A stretch of DNA of 20,916 bases from Desulfuromonas sp. (GCA_002869605.1 PKUI01000074.1:1-20916); one strand, 5' to 3'; positions 7,793 through 17,536 are shown, numbered from the stretch's first letter. The notes: generated from the sequence alone by a model not told the origin. Made by a program: numbers and translations.

Positions 7793-9625
7793 TCAATCAG
7801 CTTTTTTCTGAGCTTTTCTGGCGGAGCTCCTGCGTCCGGAGGAACATGGCAGAACAATTGTGAAGGTGCTGCCGACATTGGGGGTGCTTTCGACATCAAT
7901 CGTGCCGCCATGATTCTGGATGATACCGAAACTGACGGAGAGCCCGAGGCCCGTCCCCTGACCGGCGGCCTTGGTTGTAAAGAAAGGCTCAAAGATGCGT
8001 CTCACCAGGTCGGGAGACATGCCAGGACCGTTGTCTTCGACCGCGACCAGGATCCGGTTGTTCCCCTTGAGTCGACTGGACACCTTCACCTCGCCCGGTT
8101 TGCCTGCCATTGCCTGTTGGGCATTGATCATCAGGTTCATCAGCACCTGCTGCAGCTGGTTGGCGTTACCCTCCAGCATCGGCAGGTTGTCTGATAACCT
8201 GATCGTCAGATTAACGTCGCTGATCTGCAACTGGTGTTCAACAATTTCACAGGCGTCCCGAATAACGCTGTTGATGTTGACATGATAATAGTCGACCTCT
8301 TCCTTGCGGGCAAAGCGCAGCAGGTTGTCCATAATCATCTGGCAACGCTTGGTCTCTTTTTCGATGAGCGAAAGGTTGCGATACAGGACCGAGTCATGTT
8401 CGGTCTTGCGCAGGCATAACTGCGCCAGCCCGAGGATCCCCGCGAGCGGATTTTTGACTTCGTGGGCAATACCGGCCCCGAGTTGTCCGAAGGCCGCCAT
8501 TTTTTCGGACTGGACCAAGGCGGCCTGGGTCTGTTTCAGGGCCTTATCCCGACCGTCGAGTTCTACGGCCATGGTGTTGAATGATTGGGCCAGCTCGCCG
8601 ATTTCATCGCGTGACGAAGGTGTGACGTTGATGTCAAAGCGCCCCTTGCCGAGCTCCTGGGTGGCCAGAGAAAGGCGTTCGAGAGGGCGGGTGATCAGGC
8701 GCGACCAGGCCAGGCTCAAAAGCGCCGCCAGCGACAGCAGCAGCAGCGAAATATAGAGCATGTTGGTGAGCAGGTCGCGTGTTGTCAGGAAGATCGCGCT
8801 GCGCGGAACCTGGGCGACCGCGGTCAGGCCGGCCAGTTCGACCGGTGCGAGGCCGGTGATCATGGTTTTACCCTCGCGGTCTAGTTCGACGACCCGGCCA
8901 TAGCGCTTGTCGCGGATTTCTTGCTGCAGCGACGTTGAGATGGCGCGCTGCTCAACCGGCAGCACCGCACCGGTTTCAGGGTGGGTCAGGAAGTTGCCGT
9001 TGCGGTCGGTGATAAACACCTGGAAAATAGAGGTCTGCTGGTGCAGTTCTATCAGTCGGTCAGGATGGATCATCGCTCCGACCAAAAGGGAGCGACGCCC
9101 CTTGTCGACGCTGATATTAAAGGCCAGGGTGATGTTCGGCAGGTCGCGACTGAAGGTGCTGTTGACAACGTACAGCTCTCCTTCGGGAAAGTTCTTTTCA
9201 GAGAGAGGAAAGCGGAGACGGACATCATCGATATGGCGACGGTCCAGACCGGCATTCTTCAGTATCTGCGCGTCGAAAATGGTAACCGGTTCGCTGTTGT
9301 CGGGATACAGAGCAATGGAAATAAAATCGCCAAGTTCTTCGAAGCTGCTCTGCAGCAGACGGCTGCGGGTATTGGATGGAATGGAGCGATCCATGGCCAG
9401 GTTGGAAAAGATTTGCAGGCTGTCGCGGTAACCGGCCAAAAGCGCGCGGGTTTTTTCAGCACCGCTACTGGCCGTCGCGGCGGTCAGGTCATGAATGTAC
9501 ACGCGTTTGTCAGCATGGAAGAGGTTCGCCATGATGAACGTGATCAGGGTGACAACGGCGGTAATGACCACCAGCAGTGTCACCAGGATCTTGAAGCGGA
9601 TCGGGAATCTAAAGTGCTTGAACAT
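7793..9625 (-). CDS. Membrane sensor histidine kinase (Cache-like sensor, HAMP, HisKA, HATPase)
   Basis: This is a 610-residue protein. The first membrane helix is at about 12-35 and the second at about 285-307. They bracket a periplasmic sensor region of some 250 residues with the look of a double Cache domain (inference from size and a VFITDRNGNFLTHPETG strand-loop). A HAMP domain follows at about 308-360, then HisKA with the phospho-acceptor His388 in AHEVKNPLAG. The ATPase domain has an N box (NLMINAQQAM), G1 (VEDNGPGM), F box (IFEPFFTTK) and G2 (GQGTGLGLS). All catalytic motifs are intact. It ends about 46 bases before the REC-GGDEF gene, which makes that protein its likely partner. I chose the ATG at 9625, with GAGG six bases upstream, over two upstream in-frame ATGs. 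The ligand is unknown; a state of the envelope structure encoded upstream is one possibility. Confidence 0.9.
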   Translation of the reverse strand: MFKHFRFPIRFKILVTLLVVITAVVTLITFIMANLFHADKRVYIHDLTAATASSGAEKTRALLAGYRDSLQIFSNLAMDRSIPSNTRSRLLQSSFEELGDFISIALYPDNSEPVTIFDAQILKNAGLDRRHIDDVRLRFPLSEKNFPEGELYVVNSTFSRDLPNITLAFNISVDKGRRSLLVGAMIHPDRLIELHQQTSIFQVFITDRNGNFLTHPETGAVLPVEQRAISTSLQQEIRDKRYGRVVELDREGKTMITGLAPVELAGLTAVAQVPRSAIFLTTRDLLTNMLYISLLLLSLAALLSLAWSRLITRPLERLSLATQELGKGRFDINVTPSSRDEIGELAQSFNTMAVELDGRDKALKQTQAALVQSEKMAAFGQLGAGIAHEVKNPLAGILGLAQLCLRKTEHDSVLYRNLSLIEKETKRCQMIMDNLLRFARKEEVDYYHVNINSVIRDACEIVEHQLQISDVNLTIRLSDNLPMLEGNANQLQQVLMNLMINAQQAMAGKPGEVKVSSRLKGNNRILVAVEDNGPGMSPDLVRRIFEPFFTTKAAGQGTGLGLSVSFGIIQNHGGTIDVESTPNVGSTFTIVLPCSSGRRSSARKAQKKAD

Positions 9626-9650
9626 GGCTAGCCTCATCACAAAGGGCGAT

Positions 9651-10955
9651 TCAGAATTTGCCCTGAATCAGTTGTGAACGATAGGTGACGTTGCCGGCGG
9701 CGTCAACCGCTTCGACCACCACGACGTTCATTCCGGGTTGAAGTTGTAGCGGATGGCGGAACCCGCCCTCGGTGCCGATGGAAATCGGTTCCCCCGAAAC
9801 GAACAGGCGGGCTCCCGGTTCGGTTATACCCTCCAGCTGCAGCAGGGGTGTCTCAGCCACTTCGGGAAGTTGCAACTCCAGAGGAGGTGGTTCCTGGTCC
9901 CGGTTCAGCCGGAAACTGCGTGCCGGGCTGAAGGGGCCCTCAACGCGTTCTTGCAGGGCACTGACTTTCCACCAGTAGCGCCCCGGTGTCAGGTTGCCAT
10001 GAACAAAACGGGGTCGCGTGACGACCTCTTCCAGAACCATTGACGAAAACTCGGGGTCGCGGGCCAGCAGCAGACGGTAGCGGTCACCCCCCCCGGGGGG
10101 CTGCCAGGTCATGGAGACGCGTGGTGGCAGGCTCCGGTAGGAAAAGAGTTTGCCGTTATCCGGGCTCTGCAAGGTAACGGGGTTCGGCAGGTCGATGGGG
10201 GTTGCCGGGGCCTGGCTCCCTTCGATATGGGTGGCCTGATTACGGCCGAGCAGCACGCTTTCTCCGTTGGCTTCGACGGTCGCCTCTCCGGAGAAGATGG
10301 TGACCAAAGAGCCCGAGTCCTGTCCAACGTCGATACGAAACTCGACGGATTCACCGCTTTCGGGTTGAGCCTGGAGACGGGTCGTGGCATTGGGCAGGGC
10401 GACTTCGAGATACACGCCATTTTCATCGGCCGCATTGAGGCGGCCGCGCAGGGTACCGTCAACCATGACCATGTAGCTGCGTTTTTCCTTGAACAGCAGA
10501 TCTCTCTCCATGCGCCGGATAACGATCAGGGAGTTTTCTTCCAGGTCAATGACATTACTCTGGTCGAAACGAATCAGGGCGGAGGCTTTTTCGAGGGTCT
10601 GCACGGCGTCCTGGTCGTAGAGGCGCATGCCGATACGAGCCGGCTGCCAGGCGATGGCATCACCCCGCTTGCTCTTGACCCGGTGGTCCGTTTTTTCAAG
10701 GACGGCCGCCCAGCTGTAATCGCCCTCGAATGAGACAGTATCCTCGCCGCGCTGAAAAAGCATTTCGCGTGAGGAAGGTCCACCGGGGCGGTTCTTCTCG
10801 TCCTGCTCTCCGAGCAGCAGGTTGAGTCCGGTCCCGGTCGGGAACAGCATGTTCAGCACCGTCATGAGGATCAGGAAGCAGAACAGCACCAGGGCTATGG
10901 CGATGATCCCTTCACGCAGGGTCCTGAATCCGGTGCGGGGTTTCCTGTCGGCCAT
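9651..10955 (-). CDS. Inner-membrane FecR-domain protein with Fn3/Ig-like modules
   Basis: This is a 434-residue protein with a short basic cytoplasmic tail, one membrane helix (about 17-38) and a long periplasmic part. Residues of about 95-245 match the FecR domain pattern (GMRLYDQDAVQTLEKASALIRFDQSNVIDLEENS, then a repeated strand unit ending LLGRNQATHIEG; only partial stretches cited). About 262-350 looks like an Fn3-type domain (Y-R-L-L-L-A-R-D-P-E-F then YWWKVSA). Residues 370-434 form an Ig-like module closely similar to repeats in the giant outer-membrane protein. No sigma factor gene is adjacent, so a classical FecIR role is not supported. The start ATG at 10955 shares its A with the TGA of the giant gene, with AGGGGA upstream, which points to translational coupling. 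A structural or tethering role in the periplasm is inferred. Confidence 0.82.
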   Translation of the reverse strand: MADRKPRTGFRTLREGIIAIALVLFCFLILMTVLNMLFPTGTGLNLLLGEQDEKNRPGGPSSREMLFQRGEDTVSFEGDYSWAAVLEKTDHRVKSKRGDAIAWQPARIGMRLYDQDAVQTLEKASALIRFDQSNVIDLEENSLIVIRRMERDLLFKEKRSYMVMVDGTLRGRLNAADENGVYLEVALPNATTRLQAQPESGESVEFRIDVGQDSGSLVTIFSGEATVEANGESVLLGRNQATHIEGSQAPATPIDLPNPVTLQSPDNGKLFSYRSLPPRVSMTWQPPGGGDRYRLLLARDPEFSSMVLEEVVTRPRFVHGNLTPGRYWWKVSALQERVEGPFSPARSFRLNRDQEPPPLELQLPEVAETPLLQLEGITEPGARLFVSGEPISIGTEGGFRHPLQLQPGMNVVVVEAVDAAGNVTYRSQLIQGKF

Positions 10956-13900
10956 CAATACATCCCCTGGGCACGCAGGAACCAGCCACGTACCGAGTAG
11001 TCGTTGAGAGAGCGTTCGTCATCCGAAAAGTCGGTGAAATTATAGCCGACACCGAAGCGCATGTGGCGCTGGGCCTGCCAGCTCAGTTCTGTAAGCCAGC
11101 CGCTGCGGCGACTGTTGCTGGCATCCTCGTCGAGAGTACGGTATTCGAAGCCCAGGTCAAATTTTTTCCAGGCATTCAGGTTGACGCGGTGCAGCGACAG
11201 CCAGGCCACGCTTTCATAAGGTGCCTGGATCGGATCGTGTTCCTGAAGTCTCCGCAGGGCCTGTTTTTCGACCCATTCGATACGCGGGTGCAGCTGCATG
11301 GACCACTCCAGGGCCAGGCTTTCCAGTTTGCGCTCGATCGGTTCGCTGTCCGATGAGTCGGGAGGACGGCGGTCTCCGAGACGGGTGGCTCGAGCCAGCG
11401 CATTGAAGGTGTCGAAAGCGACCGGGCGATAGGCCAGGCCGATGCTGATCTCTTCAAAGCCGGCAATTTCCTGCGAGGTTTCCCGTTCCTCGGTATGGCT
11501 GTAACGGTAAAGGCCGAGCAGGGTAAAGTCCTGGCTCAGGCGTAGCTCGCCACGGTTGACGGTAAGAGTCTGGGTGGTCTCGAGGGTGCCGGTTTCCCGT
11601 CGCAGTTCGTTGCGGGAGCTGAACGTGAGCTGTTGGTTGCGGTTATACCTGAGGCCACTGCTCAGCGTATAGCGTCGACGGGTGTCATCACTGTCGAGCT
11701 CACTGAATTCACCGCCGGCAAACAGGCTGAGGCCCGGGGCCAGCTCCCAGTGCCGCTCGACGCCAACCAGGGAGAGATTACTGTCGTTACGGGAGTCCTG
11801 TTTCCACTGGTACTCGCTGTACAGGGTTGTGCCGAGCGGACCTTTGTCGGTCCGGCCTCCGAGTATTGTCGCCCGGGAACGTTCGGCACGGTCCTCGCTG
11901 AGGCGCTGGGTCAGGTAGAGGCGGCCGGCCCGGTTATCGAGAGAGACTCCGCCTTCAGCAGCTCGACCCAGGGTGCCGTCGCTGGCACTGACATGCAGGG
12001 AGACCAGGTCGAAGAGGCGATAATCGAGTCCGACGCTGGTCTGGTTGTTCTCGACGCCGTCGAGAGTCTGCTGATGTTCCGCCCACGTGGTCAGTCCCGC
12101 CAGCAGTTCTCCGCTGAGGCGTATGGCAGCATACTGATCGTTATCGGTATGTGCCGGGGCGGTCGAGTCTGCGCTCTGCCAGAGGTATTCGCAGATCAGG
12201 CGCCAGCGTTCCTGGTGATAGTGCCACTGGAGGATGCCGGTGTCGCTGCTCTCGGGCGTGTCGGGGAGGGCGAGTTCGTATTCGGTGACGTCATAACGCA
12301 TGCGCAACGACTGGTGTCCCGTAAGCTTCAGCCGGAGGTGAGCGCCGCCCTTGCGGGTGCCCCGTTCGCCCTGGTGGCCGGAGGCCTCGTAGCCCGGGTC
12401 GAGCTGCTTGAGGTAGAAACCGACATTGAGAGCTTCCGGTTTTCCGAGCCAGCTGTCGAGGTCGAGTTCTGCCGCCAACTTCCAGGCGGCACCGCTGTCG
12501 AAGTCGCTCTCCGTAACGGTTTCGAAGTTGAGACCGCCGTCATGACTGACATAGACGCTCGCCTCACTGCCGCGGCTCTCGGCGTATTCGGCGAGAATCC
12601 GGCTTGCTTCCCCGAGACGGATTTCACTGTCGATGCCCCACAGTTCGTAGCTTCCAGCACCGGTGTCATCCTGTATCGCCGTGGCTCCGAGAGCAACATG
12701 TTCACCGAGTTGCTGACGTATGCAACCACCGCCGCCGGTATTTTCGAACGCCTCAACCTCGGCTTCGTAATCGACACGGATCGTTACCGGGTTGCCGGAC
12801 AGCAACGCCTGGTCGACCAGACGTTCATCGAGCCGGGTGCTCGCAACCGGCAGCTTGAAGAGCAGACGTCCCTCCGGGTACTTGACGGTGTAGTCAATGT
12901 TCTGTTGTTGTGGGATGCGTGCCAGCTGCAGGCCGGTGAGCTTGTCGCGCACCACCAGCTCCACCTGCTCGCTCCCCTCGATGACATCGTCGTGGCTGAG
13001 GTAGTAGAGAGAACCTCCGGTCGCCGCAAGTTCATCGCGGATATGCACCTGGCGGACCTCGGCAACGAAAGCCTCTACCTCGCTGTAGGGCGCGCCGTAG
13101 CGGGTTGTATCGGGTGAGCGATAGACCGTATGTCCGCCGTACAGGGTACGTTTGTAGGTTGCCAGCTCGCCACCGTTGAGCTCGAGCTGGTAATTGCCGA
13201 GCAGCAATTGCAGTTCATCGCTTTCCAGGGCGAGGTAGAGCTTGCCCTGGCTCTCGGTGTCGTAAACCAGGGTGCTGGTGTCCCCGTAAACCGGATAGAG
13301 TCGATCGGGGTCGAGGTTGGTCAGCAGGCGATCGTGTTCTGTTGCGTCGAGATCCTCGAACAGGGTGTCGAACTCCCCACGACCGGTATCGAAGGCCGCC
13401 GTCAAAAGATAGCGCCCGGCAATGGTGCCTTTCAGGTAGAGTGCCAGCCGCCCCTCGGTGACGACTTCGCTGCGTTCTCCCCTGCCTGCGTTGTCGAGGT
13501 TGCCGGAGGTTTCAAGCTGGCTCACCTTGCCGTCGGCAAACGCCAGGAAGAACAGGCGCGTATCGCTGATGGTCAGCTCGCGTTCGATGGCTCCACGCCG
13601 CCCCTGGGAGTCGACAACCTCGATCTTCAGGGGGCTGGTCCCCTGGGGCAGGTTGAGCGACGAAGTGAAATGCCCATCGGTGCCGACGGTTACCGGTTTG
13701 TCGTTGATGAAGACACGGTTTTGTCTTTCGGTACGCCCGCTAATCAGGAAGACGTTGCTGTCGAGCGGTTTGTCGCTCGGCGGTATGCGTACGCTCAGGA
13801 AGGGGACTTCCTCGGCGTAGAGGATATGCCCGCCATCGCTGTCGCGGTCTGCGATGTGCACGCGCAGACCGGCCAGGCGGGTAAAGCCCGCGGCGTTTTC

Positions 13901-16828
13901 GATAAGCAGGCTGACGTGGTTACTGCCGCGTTTCAGCTCAAGGGGTGCTTCGAAGCGGCCATCGTGGCCGACGGTTAATTCCTTGTCGCCGAGCCAGATG
14001 CGATTGCCGGCATCCGTACGTCCCTGCAGGTGTGTACGAACCAGTGGTTTGTCGGTCTTCGGAGCATCCGGGCCGGTCTGGTAGCCGCCCTGCAAGTTTT
14101 CAAAAGGCACCACCGTTGTGCCGCGAGGATGTTCAATCTCGCAGCGCGGAACGTCGAGCGTCGTCGAGACGCTCGAGCCCTGACGGTCGTTCATGGCGAT
14201 TTCGACAACACCATCCTCGGCCTCAACCCGGGCATGGAAGCGGCCATCCCCGACGGTCTCCTCGGGTTGGCCATTGATCATCACCATCACCGGTGTGTGG
14301 TACTGGTCGAGCAGGCGCGCCCGCTCCACTTCAAGGTATTCGCCCTTGATCTCGATGCGGCGATTGAGCTCGCGACCCTCCGGCAGGCGGTTGCTGGCCA
14401 GCGGGCGGGTTTCACCGTAGCCGATAGTGACGAAGCGGTCTCTCGACAGTTCTTCGATCTCCACCAGGTAATCCCGGGCAGCGTCGGCTCGCTCTTGAGA
14501 CAGTTTGAGGTTGAACGCGGCATTCCCCTGGGCGTCGCTATGTCCTTCGATGACGACCACCTCCTGGGGGTGTTGGCGCAGTATCTGTGCCGCCTCGGTC
14601 AAAGCTTCACGTGCAGGAGGGCCGAGTTCGGCGGAGCCGATGACAAAGGCACTTCCGGTAAGGCTCATGGAGATGGCGGAGACCTGGTCGACGCCGAACA
14701 GACGCCGAGCGCTGAACATGCGCGTTCCGTCCGGATAGAGGCTTTCGAGCTGGTACTGGTAGACTTCGCCACCGGCAATCTGGCTACCGTTTGCCAGGAT
14801 GCCGTCCCACTCCAGGGGTTGTGGGGGTTCCCCCTCACCCGAGAGCTTCTGGACCTGTGCCCTGTTGCTGTCGTAAATACGCAACGTCCATGATTCGGGA
14901 GCGATATCTCCACGGGTGAGCACGCCAAAGCGGACCGGCTGCTGCAGCTGTCCACCATCCAGTGTGACGACCTCTTCAAGGGAGTTGAACTGGAGGCGGA
15001 CATCATTGCCGGGCAAAGCCACCTGTTGTCCGTTGAGCAGCAACAGGTGGTTCTCGACGCTGCCGTGCACTTCGATAGGGCGTGTGCCGCCGCTGGTTGC
15101 AACCTCGACCCCGTACTCTTCCGGCTTGCCGATCGAGCTTTCCTCGTAGCGGTAGCTGACGCCGAAATTGATCTTCGCCAGCAGGCCCGGAGTGATCGAG
15201 GCCACCTGCGCCTCACCACCGGTCGCAGTGGCGCCGTTACCAAGCCCGAGAAGGTTGATTTTCACCAGGCGTTCCCCGGGGGCTACCGCGGGGAAGTGGT
15301 AACGACCATACGGGTCGGTGAGCGCATAGGTGCCCTCATCGAGCACCACCATGGCACCGGGAATGCCTTTTTCCCCTGCGTCCTGCCAGCCGTCGCCGTC
15401 GTGGTCTTCAAAGACCTTGCCGATGATCGTGCCGAGATCGAAGAGCGGGTCGAGGGCCACCTCGACGTTGGCGCTGGTTTCGTTGGAGATAAAGCAGCTG
15501 TCGCAGACGTCGTAGGCCCAGGCACGGTTACTGTAGGTGCCGGGAGTAGCACCGGCGCTGACAATCAGCTGGTAGCTGAGCTCCAGGTAGCCGTCCTCGC
15601 CGGGGTCTGCCTTTCCGTTGCCGTTGGCATCGACCCGGGCGGGGAGGGTGCCCAAATCGAAGCTGAGGCGGCGCACGCCGGGCGGGTCGGCGATGGGGTT
15701 GCCGTTGATGCGAGCGCTGCCGGCACGGTAGACAAAGTTGGGAGGCAGCTGGTCGTCGAGGTGAACCTGCACGATGTCGCGTGCGGTGCGGTTACGCACC
15801 GCGATGGTGTAGGTCACCGTCTCGCCGATCAGCACTTCATCGCGGTTGACACTCTTGTCGAGCTCGAGCACGTCCCCCTGGGTGAAATAGACCTGGGCCC
15901 GTTCAAGGATGGAGGTGCCGTCGCTGTCGGTGGCGGTTACCGTGGCGACGCCGACCTCGTTGGAGGCGATGGTCCCGCTAGTCACCCCGTTGCCGCCGGT
16001 AGCAGGAGGCTGCACCAGCAAGTCGGCGGCGCGGTCGGAGGTGTAGGTCAGGTTGCGCCCGGAAACCGGTAGACCGTCCGGCCCGATCAGGGTGGCAATC
16101 AGGTTGCTGGTTGTAGAGCCATCGGCAATCACGACCTGCGGGTCGGCTACGAAGGAGGAGCCCCCCGGGTCGATGGTGGTCGAGACGCCAACGTCGAGGC
16201 TGTTGTTGTTGGCAGGGTCGTTGTCCGCATCTCCTGAGAGGATGTCTTGTGGCAGTGCCGGTGAAGCAGCCAGATCGAGGGTTGCGGAAAAGCTTCCGGT
16301 GCCGGCAGCGGCCGGCGAGGTAGCACTGAAGTCGATTGCAAGACGATTGGTCGAACCCGAAATGGTGTCACCGAACAGCAGGGTCAGGGTGGTGCCGGCC
16401 ACCTGTTGACAGACGCTGCCGGAAGCCGGGACAGCACAGGTCGCCAGCGGCAGCGGGGTGCCATCGAGCAGGACGCTCGTGGCGTTGATGCCGTTGTAGC
16501 CGCCCGGGGCAATCATCTCGACCCGATCGAAGCCGCTGCTGCCAGCGCCGAAGGTCGGCTCGATCACGAGCCGGAAGTTGACCGGGGTGGCGGCGAGGAC
16601 GCTGCCCGGGTTGATCTCACCCAGGGCGCTGTCCACGGCGTTGCCGGTATCCCGAATCAGGGTTACGGTGGCCTGAGTAGTGTCGAATGCTACGCCGTTG
16701 AAGGTTCCCGAGGCACTATTGGTCAGCGCCAGCGTCGTTTGCGGCCACAGGCAGGCCAGGGTCAGCAGCAGGCTGCCGAGCAGGTTCCCCCAGGGGGCGA
16801 AGGTTCTTGTCCGGGTCCGGAACCGCAT
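10955..16828 (-). CDS. Giant multidomain outer-membrane protein (Ig-like, DUF11, SdrD-B-like, OmpA-like, barrel)
   Basis: This protein has 1957 residues. The signal peptide is 1-34. Residues 35-220 form a beta-rich secreted domain I do not recognise. About 225-315 is an invasin/Ig-like domain and about 320-458 a DUF11-type domain (SVNRDEVLIGETVTYTIAVRN). About 465-558 is an SdrD-B/carboxypeptidase-regulatory-like domain (GKVFEDHDGDGWQDAGEKG). About 645-715 is a FlgD-Ig-like segment. About 720-832 is an OmpA-type peptidoglycan-binding domain with the paired Asp765 and Arg780. About 845-1090 has three Ig-like repeats. From about 1100 to the end the sequence alternates polar and hydrophobic residues, ends in an aromatic residue (Tyr1957) and is rich in paired strands, as expected for a large outer-membrane barrel. 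It starts one base after the stop of the preceding gene. Likely roles are surface display, adhesion or export; none is shown. Confidence 0.85.
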   Translation of the reverse strand: MRFRTRTRTFAPWGNLLGSLLLTLACLWPQTTLALTNSASGTFNGVAFDTTQATVTLIRDTGNAVDSALGEINPGSVLAATPVNFRLVIEPTFGAGSSGFDRVEMIAPGGYNGINATSVLLDGTPLPLATCAVPASGSVCQQVAGTTLTLLFGDTISGSTNRLAIDFSATSPAAAGTGSFSATLDLAASPALPQDILSGDADNDPANNNSLDVGVSTTIDPGGSSFVADPQVVIADGSTTSNLIATLIGPDGLPVSGRNLTYTSDRAADLLVQPPATGGNGVTSGTIASNEVGVATVTATDSDGTSILERAQVYFTQGDVLELDKSVNRDEVLIGETVTYTIAVRNRTARDIVQVHLDDQLPPNFVYRAGSARINGNPIADPPGVRRLSFDLGTLPARVDANGNGKADPGEDGYLELSYQLIVSAGATPGTYSNRAWAYDVCDSCFISNETSANVEVALDPLFDLGTIIGKVFEDHDGDGWQDAGEKGIPGAMVVLDEGTYALTDPYGRYHFPAVAPGERLVKINLLGLGNGATATGGEAQVASITPGLLAKINFGVSYRYEESSIGKPEEYGVEVATSGGTRPIEVHGSVENHLLLLNGQQVALPGNDVRLQFNSLEEVVTLDGGQLQQPVRFGVLTRGDIAPESWTLRIYDSNRAQVQKLSGEGEPPQPLEWDGILANGSQIAGGEVYQYQLESLYPDGTRMFSARRLFGVDQVSAISMSLTGSAFVIGSAELGPPAREALTEAAQILRQHPQEVVVIEGHSDAQGNAAFNLKLSQERADAARDYLVEIEELSRDRFVTIGYGETRPLASNRLPEGRELNRRIEIKGEYLEVERARLLDQYHTPVMVMINGQPEETVGDGRFHARVEAEDGVVEIAMNDRQGSSVSTTLDVPRCEIEHPRGTTVVPFENLQGGYQTGPDAPKTDKPLVRTHLQGRTDAGNRIWLGDKELTVGHDGRFEAPLELKRGSNHVSLLIENAAGFTRLAGLRVHIADRDSDGGHILYAEEVPFLSVRIPPSDKPLDSNVFLISGRTERQNRVFINDKPVTVGTDGHFTSSLNLPQGTSPLKIEVVDSQGRRGAIERELTISDTRLFFLAFADGKVSQLETSGNLDNAGRGERSEVVTEGRLALYLKGTIAGRYLLTAAFDTGRGEFDTLFEDLDATEHDRLLTNLDPDRLYPVYGDTSTLVYDTESQGKLYLALESDELQLLLGNYQLELNGGELATYKRTLYGGHTVYRSPDTTRYGAPYSEVEAFVAEVRQVHIRDELAATGGSLYYLSHDDVIEGSEQVELVVRDKLTGLQLARIPQQQNIDYTVKYPEGRLLFKLPVASTRLDERLVDQALLSGNPVTIRVDYEAEVEAFENTGGGGCIRQQLGEHVALGATAIQDDTGAGSYELWGIDSEIRLGEASRILAEYAESRGSEASVYVSHDGGLNFETVTESDFDSGAAWKLAAELDLDSWLGKPEALNVGFYLKQLDPGYEASGHQGERGTRKGGAHLRLKLTGHQSLRMRYDVTEYELALPDTPESSDTGILQWHYHQERWRLICEYLWQSADSTAPAHTDNDQYAAIRLSGELLAGLTTWAEHQQTLDGVENNQTSVGLDYRLFDLVSLHVSASDGTLGRAAEGGVSLDNRAGRLYLTQRLSEDRAERSRATILGGRTDKGPLGTTLYSEYQWKQDSRNDSNLSLVGVERHWELAPGLSLFAGGEFSELDSDDTRRRYTLSSGLRYNRNQQLTFSSRNELRRETGTLETTQTLTVNRGELRLSQDFTLLGLYRYSHTEERETSQEIAGFEEISIGLAYRPVAFDTFNALARATRLGDRRPPDSSDSEPIERKLESLALEWSMQLHPRIEWVEKQALRRLQEHDPIQAPYESVAWLSLHRVNLNAWKKFDLGFEYRTLDEDASNSRRSGWLTELSWQAQRHMRFGVGYNFTDFSDDERSLNDYSVRGWFLRAQGMY

Positions 16829-16829
16829 G

Positions 16830-17432
16830 TCAGTTCACCGTGACCCGGAAGCGCACCGCACGGATGGTGCCGGAAGGTATCTCGAGCGGCTGGTTGGCCT
16901 GCCCCGGGACGTCGCCGATGGTGATACGATCCCGCCCTGGCGGTCCTCCGCTATCGAGCGTCGAGGCGATATCGCCTGCTGCACCAGAGATGTCGTCGGG
17001 CAAAGGCGCCCAGGGACCGGTCCAGAAGTCGAGCGAATTGAGTATTTCGACGGTCTCGAGCGAGCCGGCGACGTAGGTGAACTCGCTTTCGTTGAGCTGG
17101 TCGGTGATGCGGATCTCTTCGGCTTCCGCATCGCTGACGTTATCGACCAGCAGTACGAAATAGACCTCCTGTCCCGGGACAACGGTAGCGTTGTCGGGCA
17201 AGAGTGTGCCTGCGAGATCGCGGGCCTGTTTCACAAGGGCCAGGTCGGTTACGTTCAGGGTTACCCGTGCATCCCCGGTGCCGTCACCACCGAGCAGGGT
17301 TCCGTTGTTGATACCGCCTACACCCCCCAGCGCCGCGTTGACAGCGGCGTGGCTGGTTGTGAAAATCCCGGTCCCGAGCAGCCATCCGAGGAGGATGGTT
17401 ATGCCAAGACGCGTCAGTCTGTGCATGGGCAT
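16830..17432 (-). CDS. Small secreted DUF11-like protein
   Basis: This is a 200-residue protein with a signal peptide (1-29, ending TTSHA) and a mature N-terminus AVNAALGGVGG. That resembles the ATNQALGSIA start of the neighbouring 212-residue protein. The body has the DUF11-like pattern (LALVKQARDLAG, then VVPGQEVYFVLLVDN, then EEIRITDQLNESEFTYVAGS). The last strand is IRAVRFRVTVN. It has no other domain and no membrane segment. The start is uncertain: ATG at 17432 and 17426 both give a good signal peptide, and neither has a clear ribosome-binding site. It abuts the giant outer-membrane gene (one base between) and is almost surely cotranscribed with it. A surface subunit or a partner of the barrel protein is plausible. 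Confidence 0.8.
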   Translation of the reverse strand: MPMHRLTRLGITILLGWLLGTGIFTTSHAAVNAALGGVGGINNGTLLGGDGTGDARVTLNVTDLALVKQARDLAGTLLPDNATVVPGQEVYFVLLVDNVSDAEAEEIRITDQLNESEFTYVAGSLETVEILNSLDFWTGPWAPLPDDISGAAGDIASTLDSGGPPGRDRITIGDVPGQANQPLEIPSGTIRAVRFRVTVN

Positions 17433-17437
17433 GCAGC

Positions 17438-17452
17438 TGCACTGAGAGTGCA
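17438..17452 (-). other. Small hairpin just upstream of a start codon
   Basis: TGCACT (17438-17443) and AGTGCA (17447-17452) are perfect inverted arms around a three-base loop, ending six bases before the 17432 start. On the mRNA this could affect initiation, since no Shine-Dalgarno site is visible. The role is speculative. Confidence 0.4.
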
Positions 17453-17536
17453 CTGCAGGCCGGCAGAGTCACGTATTACACGGGTGGCGTCGTGCGGCCG
17501 AAAGTAAACCGCGAAGCCGTGACGAAAGCCGGCGCC

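Noticed and set aside
11633..13117. Long plus-strand open frame (about 494 codons) inside the giant outer-membrane gene
   Set aside because: It is a shadow of the GC-rich minus-strand gene, whose domains are recognisable throughout. The plus frame has no recognisable domain and no matching ribosome site. The same holds for plus frames at 13130-13978, 14030-14893 and 15026-16072.
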